The notes under the pieces were generated by a model, which did not search any database, was not told the origin of the DNA, and saw nothing but the letters and a program-made list of their open reading frames with translations. The translations under genes were made by a program, and so were the position numbers. From contig WBZZ01003596.1 of the NCBI GenBank assembly GCA_019918135.1, positions 95,001-152,500 on the forward strand: a stretch of 57,500 bases of DNA. Direction: 5' to 3'. Numbering within the stretch: position 1 is the first letter of the stretch; each line of letters opens with the position of its first letter. Below are positions 54,011-57,500 of the stretch, one piece after another. The stretch is from Paulinella micropora (lineage: Eukaryota; Cercozoa; Imbricatea; Euglyphida; Paulinellidae).

Positions 54011-54997
54011 TGGACAACAAACATACACCTGGTAATATTGATCAACAAAATCCTGACTCAGACAAAACGGATGAGGAACAAAAAAAAGATACAGCACAGG
54101 AAATATTTCGGCAGACAAAACCCAGAACAAGGGGCACAACAATATGGGCAGATAAAGTTTTAGATATGGTAAATATTGATTTAATGGATATGACAAAAGT
54201 CGCAACAAAAAATAAAAATTATAATTTTGCTTTGATTTGGATTGATATTCATAGTCGGTATGCTTACGCTATCCCAATAAAAAATAAGTTTTCAACTACG
54301 GTCTTAGAAGCACTTAAAAAACTACCAAAGCCCAAGGCATTCATCTCAGACAGCGGTGGTGAATTTAAGGGAGCGGTTGGAGAATGGATTGATAATAATG
54401 GTATTAATCATTTTAAGGTTGAAGTGGGAGAACATAATTAATTAGGTATTGTTGATAGATTTGTAAGAACTCTACGAGAACAACTCCATGTTATATGGGC
54501 TTATGATGGAAACTTTGATTGGATAAATTACATTGAAGATGTGGTTTATTATTATAACAAAAAGAAGCACTCAACAATTAAAGCCTCACCGATTGAAGTA
54601 TTTAACGGCACTAATACTAACAAGCAAGAACATTATGTGGATAAGAATTTATTTGATTTTAAAGAGGGAGACAAGGTAAGAAAACTTAACAAAAAACATA
54701 TACTAGAAAAGGGAGGTCAGACTTGGAGCAAACAAATATATAAAGTAAAAGGCCGTAGGTGCTACCGGATTATATTAACGAATGATGATATAGTATCGCC
54801 CCGACACCTATTAAAGACCGAGGTCGCCGAAGAGGAACAGGACAACACAAAAGACTAACCGGATATTAATAAAGAATTAAAAAAAATTAACAAAAGAAAA
54901 AACAACAAAACATTTACTGAACAGAGAAGACATTAATCCTTCAAATGTTCGCACTGGAACACGCGAAAGAAAAAAGAAAGTTATCTTAGATTTGTAA
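54010..54997 (+). pseudogene. RVE-family integrase (Polinton B)
   Basis: ATG at 54010. The catalytic core has VLDMVNIDLMDM (first Asp), AFISDSGGEFKG (second Asp) and LGIVDRFVRTLREQ (third acidic residue, Asp rather than the usual Glu). An in-frame TAA (54439-54441) interrupts just before that third motif. The C-terminal SH3-like segment (EGDKVRKLNKKHILEKGGQ, YRIILTNDDIVSPRHLLKTE) follows. After a stop at 54856-54858 and a shift, the tail NVRTGTRERKKKVILDL, shared with Polinton A, ends at 54997. It would insert the element with 6-bp duplications. Confidence 0.92.
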
Positions 54998-55032
54998 AAT
55001 GTTGCTTTTGATGCACCTTACAATTCTTTTAA

Positions 55033-55493
55033 TTAGATATTGTTCTCGCAATACTTAATATAGATAGGTACTTTTTCGTGGATGTAATAATTTTTTAGAG
55101 CCGACCAAGAATGAAAGACCCTCAAAACTCCATCATTTCCCTTTGCCATATAATAGACATCCTCTTCCCCAGGTGCATCCATCAAAGTAGCATTCAATCG
55201 GGTTTTTTTCCCATCTTGGCGGTTGTGGATTATATTAGGAGTATCACCTTCTTTTACCTCAACATAAACCTCAAACAATTCCTTGTATTTTGAAGCAGGC
55301 CTTGATTTCTTCTTGCTGATTTTGGTAAGAAGATTTTCCGGAAATGCTTTGCCTTGCTTGCACTCTGCTTTCGCCTGATGCTTCTGGTCGGCTGGAACTT
55401 CTCCATCGGTAGTGGCTTAGGTAGGGGTTGGTCGTTGATTGGCTCAGGAGCAGGTTCGGTTGCGGGAGTGTCTGTCTTCTTCTTTGGTTGCAT
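55033..55493 (-). pseudogene. Unknown Pro/Lys-rich protein, frameshifted
   Basis: ATG at 55493 (MQPKKKTDTPATEPAPEPIN), a Pro-rich start. A shift near 55410 leads to a Lys-rich middle and a C-terminal domain with TLMDAPGEEDVYYMAKGNDG and LRVFHSWSALKNYYIHEKVP, ending at 55033. About 153 codons. No family recognised. It lies between the integrase and the right inverted repeat, where Polintons often carry lineage-specific genes. Confidence 0.5.
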
Positions 55494-55715
55494 CGCCTAC
55501 CCACACATCAAAAAAACACAAAACACATGTGTGGGTAGTGCCTGGAAGCAGTTTGAATTATTTATATGTCTATCATGTGTTTTTTTTTACTAATATTTTT
55601 GTTTTTGACTACCAAAAACAAAATGCGTTATATTGTCTTATGTGTGTGTGTGTGTCGTGTTGATTTAGGAGAGGTGAGCGGGAAGGCAGACACCACACAA
55701 CACAAACAAGACAAC

Positions 55716-56205
55716 TCAGTTATTGATGCTATTCCTGTTTTCTTCTGCAATCCTCATTCGTTCTTGAATGTCTTTCAAATGTTTATTGTATGCTTCAATT
55801 ATGTTTTCAAAAGTCTTACCTACATCAATTTGGTTCCTTGCATACATTTCATCCCTTTCGCTAAGTGGTTGCTTTCTTGTAGCTAACCAACTTTCAAGAA
55901 GTCTTAATTCTTTCTTTTTATTCTCCTTATCTCTCTTTCTCTTTCGTTTCATTTTTTTTGATAGATTCCTTTCTCTTATTGCTCTCTTCAATTATTGATA
56001 GCCTATCATCTGTAGCATTAAATCGTTCCTCATAATCCTCCTTCTGTTTATGTAATTCACTTATTTTTTTATTAATTAATTCAATGCTATTTTCAACATA
56101 TATTTTAAACCTCAATACTTTTGATTCTGGAATATCTTCATAATATTCCATCCAATCCTTTCATTCTTCCCTATCAACTTCTTCTCCTTCGTCTCCACTA
56201 CTCAT
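55716..56205 (-). pseudogene. Unknown coiled-coil protein, nonsense and frameshift
   Basis: ATG at 56205 gives 14 codons (SSGDEGEEVDREE), then TGA at 56161-56163. The same frame continues from 56151 with MEYYEDIPESKVLRFKIYVE and a coiled coil. A shift near 55940 joins the final part (55716-55991, LLESWLATRKQPLSERDEMY). Heptad-rich throughout; function unknown. Confidence 0.5.
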
Positions 56206-56526
56206 CACTACTTCCCTGAAAAAGAAATCAGTGGCAGATGCGAGATTGCATGCTTCCCTGAAAATGAAATAGGTGGCAGATGCGAGATTGCGAAAGCATG
56301 TGGTTGCTGATAATTTTTTTTCCTTTTTTGATCGGTTGCTCCTACTTCACCTTTTTTCCAGATGTTCTCTCAAGTTGGATGTGAATATTATTATGAGTGT
56401 GCTTATTGCAAATGGGTACGCAGAAGTGCTAATAGATGAATGGGAATGGTGCTCACACTCTGTTTTCTGAGTCGCGGGTTCAATTCCCACTCGTATATTA
56501 TCTGGAACTTGTGTGTTTTTTTTTCT
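56206..56526. other. Region before the right inverted repeat: 42-bp tandem repeat and B-box-like site
   Basis: Two copies of a ~42-bp unit starting CTTCCCTGAAAA lie at 56211-56252 and 56253-56294. Near 56474-56488 the string GGGTTCAATTCCCAC contains a perfect RNA polymerase III B-box match (GGTTCAATTCC) in a T-arm-like setting. No full tRNA fold or A-box is apparent. No protein gene is supported. Confidence 0.45.
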
Positions 56527-56773
56527 ATTCTTTATTTACAAACTTTCAATACAGAGCACATTTTTTTTGGAAAAAGATAAGGGGGCTCAGCACACTGAGA
56601 AAGAATAAGAAAAGAGGGTTAATGATGCCTAGTATTAATAGTTTGCAAAAAAGTATGATTTTCTAGCTTTGCTCGCTTTTGTTGATTAATAGGAGAACGA
56701 AATATGGCGAAATGTGCTAAATTTATGTATATAAATATAAAGATAAGTGTGCTATAGTGGTACCTATAGTAGT
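56527..56773 (-). repeat. Right terminal inverted repeat of Polinton B
   Basis: Reverse complement of 27750-28000 at about 94% identity, ending CTATAGTAGT at 56773. Confidence 0.93.
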
Positions 56774-56779
56774 GATAAG
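56774..56779. repeat. Right target-site duplication GATAAG
   Basis: Perfect copy of 27744-27749, directly outside the inverted repeat. Confidence 0.93.
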
Positions 56780-57085
56780 GTGAGAAAAAATTAAAGAGAC
56801 GGATGTTTGAAAAAGGTGGAAAGCGGTTTAGTAAGCAGATTTACAAAGTAATAGGTAGGTCTGGCTTTAAAATCATTCTCTCTGATAATGAATTAGTATC
56901 ACTGCGAGAACTTCTAAAAACTGAATTTACAAAATCAGTAGATGAAGAAAAGCAAGTAAATGATAAGGAGAAAAATAACTAAGGAACGAAACACACAGAG
57001 ATTATTAAAAAGAGAAAACATTGATGAAAGTAATGTGAGAACTTCAGATAGAATAAGGAAAAAGAAACAAATATTAGATTTATAA
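56780..57085 (+). pseudogene. Polinton A integrase, 3' part
   Basis: Continues the gene interrupted at 27743. It encodes FEKGGKRFSKQIYKVIGRSG and FKIILSDNELVSLRELLKTE, matching the C-terminal SH3-like domain of the B integrase, then (after a shift near 56983) the tail ENIDESNVRTSDRIRKKKQI ending at 57085. A one-base loss lies in the A run at 56783-56789. Confidence 0.88.
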
Positions 57086-57100
57086 ATTAAATGCATTTAA

Positions 57101-57360
57101 TCATATTGGTTCCGTTAGTGTTATGTGTTTTTTATTTCTTTTATGTTTTGATAAATATCATCTTGATACTTCAACTCCACACACACATTTCACGATTAAA
57201 TGATTCTAGATCTGCTCTCTTCGTCTTTGAAGAATATTTTCATAATTATTATCATAATATTTTTTCTTTCTTTGTTTTATGTTTTCTAAATTTTCATTTC
57301 TATATTTTCTGTCTGGTGTGAGCGGATAGCATAAATCTTTCCTTGCTTGTAGTCTGGCAT
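57101..57360 (-). pseudogene. Nuclease/zinc-finger remnant (Polinton A)
   Basis: From the ATG at 57360 the minus strand reads MPDYKQGKIYAIRSHQTENI, which resembles the first strand of GIY-YIG-type proteins of large DNA viruses. It then runs out of frame into RKYRNENLENIKQRKKKYY and a CVCGVEVSR / LSKHKRNKKH finger-like end with TAG and TGA stops. The core GIY-YIG body is absent, so this is a deleted remnant or only a helix-plus-finger protein. Confidence 0.4.
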
Positions 57361-57500
57361 TGTCCTTTTATGTCTTATCATGTCCTTACACTTAAAATAG
57401 AATTTACCACCACTCACCAGAAAAAAGAGACTTAAAAATTCTACACCGCACACGGGAAAGGTGAGGATGAGGGAGCGAAGGTGTAAAAAGTTGCCACCAC

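Larger units (their letters stand above)
27750..56773. mobile_element. Polinton B, full length, nested in Polinton A
   Basis: 29,024 bp bounded by ~250-bp terminal inverted repeats and 6-bp target duplications. It contains polymerase B, RVE integrase, MCP, penton, adenain-like protease and packaging ATPase, the diagnostic Polinton/Maverick set. About 8 kb of it is tandemly duplicated, so the pre-duplication element was about 21 kb. The termini read AC...GT, whereas described Polintons usually end AG...CT. Confidence 0.95.
56780..57500. mobile_element. Polinton A, right continuation
   Basis: Resumes in the integrase gene and runs past the window edge. The right inverted repeat of A is not seen in the window. 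Confidence 0.8.

Noticed and set aside
57091..57321. Plus-strand hydrophobic 76-codon frame
   Set aside because: Likely antisense of the Lys/Asn-rich remnant read on the minus strand at 57101-57360; the opening Ile/Leu/Val run is short and the rest lacks pattern.
1..57500. CRISPR array or bacterial operon
   Set aside because: The short regular repeats are microsatellites or a satellite without unique equal-length spacers, and the gene set is eukaryotic retroelement and Polinton.

Overview
The window is eukaryotic nuclear DNA, not bacterial. Its first 15 kb are rich in microsatellites and carry a decayed Ty1/copia LTR retrotransposon on the minus strand. From about 15.1 kb to the end it is AT-rich DNA belonging to two related Polinton/Maverick-type elements, which are virus-like self-synthesising transposons. 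The host species cannot be named from the sequence; a protist, an alga or an early-branching animal are all possible.

Layout. 1-3.0 kb: a degenerate satellite, a 124-bp-arm inverted repeat and microsatellites. 3.0-10.5 kb: copia element (gag, CCHC nucleocapsid, aspartic protease, integrase, reverse transcriptase, RNase H), bracketed by ~110-bp direct repeats and broken by frameshifts and a C26 run. 10.7-11.04 kb: a 171-bp tandem duplication. 11.5-13.6 kb: unrecognised minus-strand coding-like DNA with a Lys/Glu-rich segment. 14.66-15.03 kb: CT microsatellites and three hairpins. 15.096-27.743 kb: left part of Polinton A, truncated at its left end. 27.750-56.773 kb: Polinton B, 29,024 bp, with ~250-bp terminal inverted repeats. 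56.780-57.5 kb: continuation of Polinton A.

Polinton B lies inside the integrase gene of Polinton A, flanked by a perfect 6-bp target duplication GATAAG (27744-27749 and 56774-56779). B's order is: protein-primed DNA polymerase B (+), ExoX-like C-terminal small genes (+), a putative fibre gene (-), major capsid protein (-), penton (-), zinc-ribbon/PD-(D/E)XK nuclease (+), adenain-like protease (-), coiled-coil protein (-), small basic pX-like virion protein (-), packaging ATPase (-), a 119-aa protein (-), a Cys-rich secreted protein (+), a membrane protein (-), a long fibre with an S74 chaperone domain (-), an acidic/basic protein (+), integrase (+), and two minus-strand genes of unknown function. 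The block from the protease middle to the acidic gene is tandemly duplicated in an 8.03-kb unit. A has the same order from MCP to integrase, lacks the nuclease, and carries a Dam-type adenine methyltransferase before the integrase.

Together the genes would replicate (PolB), integrate (RVE integrase), assemble and mature (MCP, penton, protease, ATPase, small virion proteins) and attach (fibres) a virus particle. Both copies now carry stops and frameshifts, so neither looks autonomous, although single genes remain intact (A: MCP; B: penton, protease, ATPase). A further pattern is a family of two-tier palindromes between genes. Some sit directly against start codons and they are present or absent at equivalent sites in A and B.
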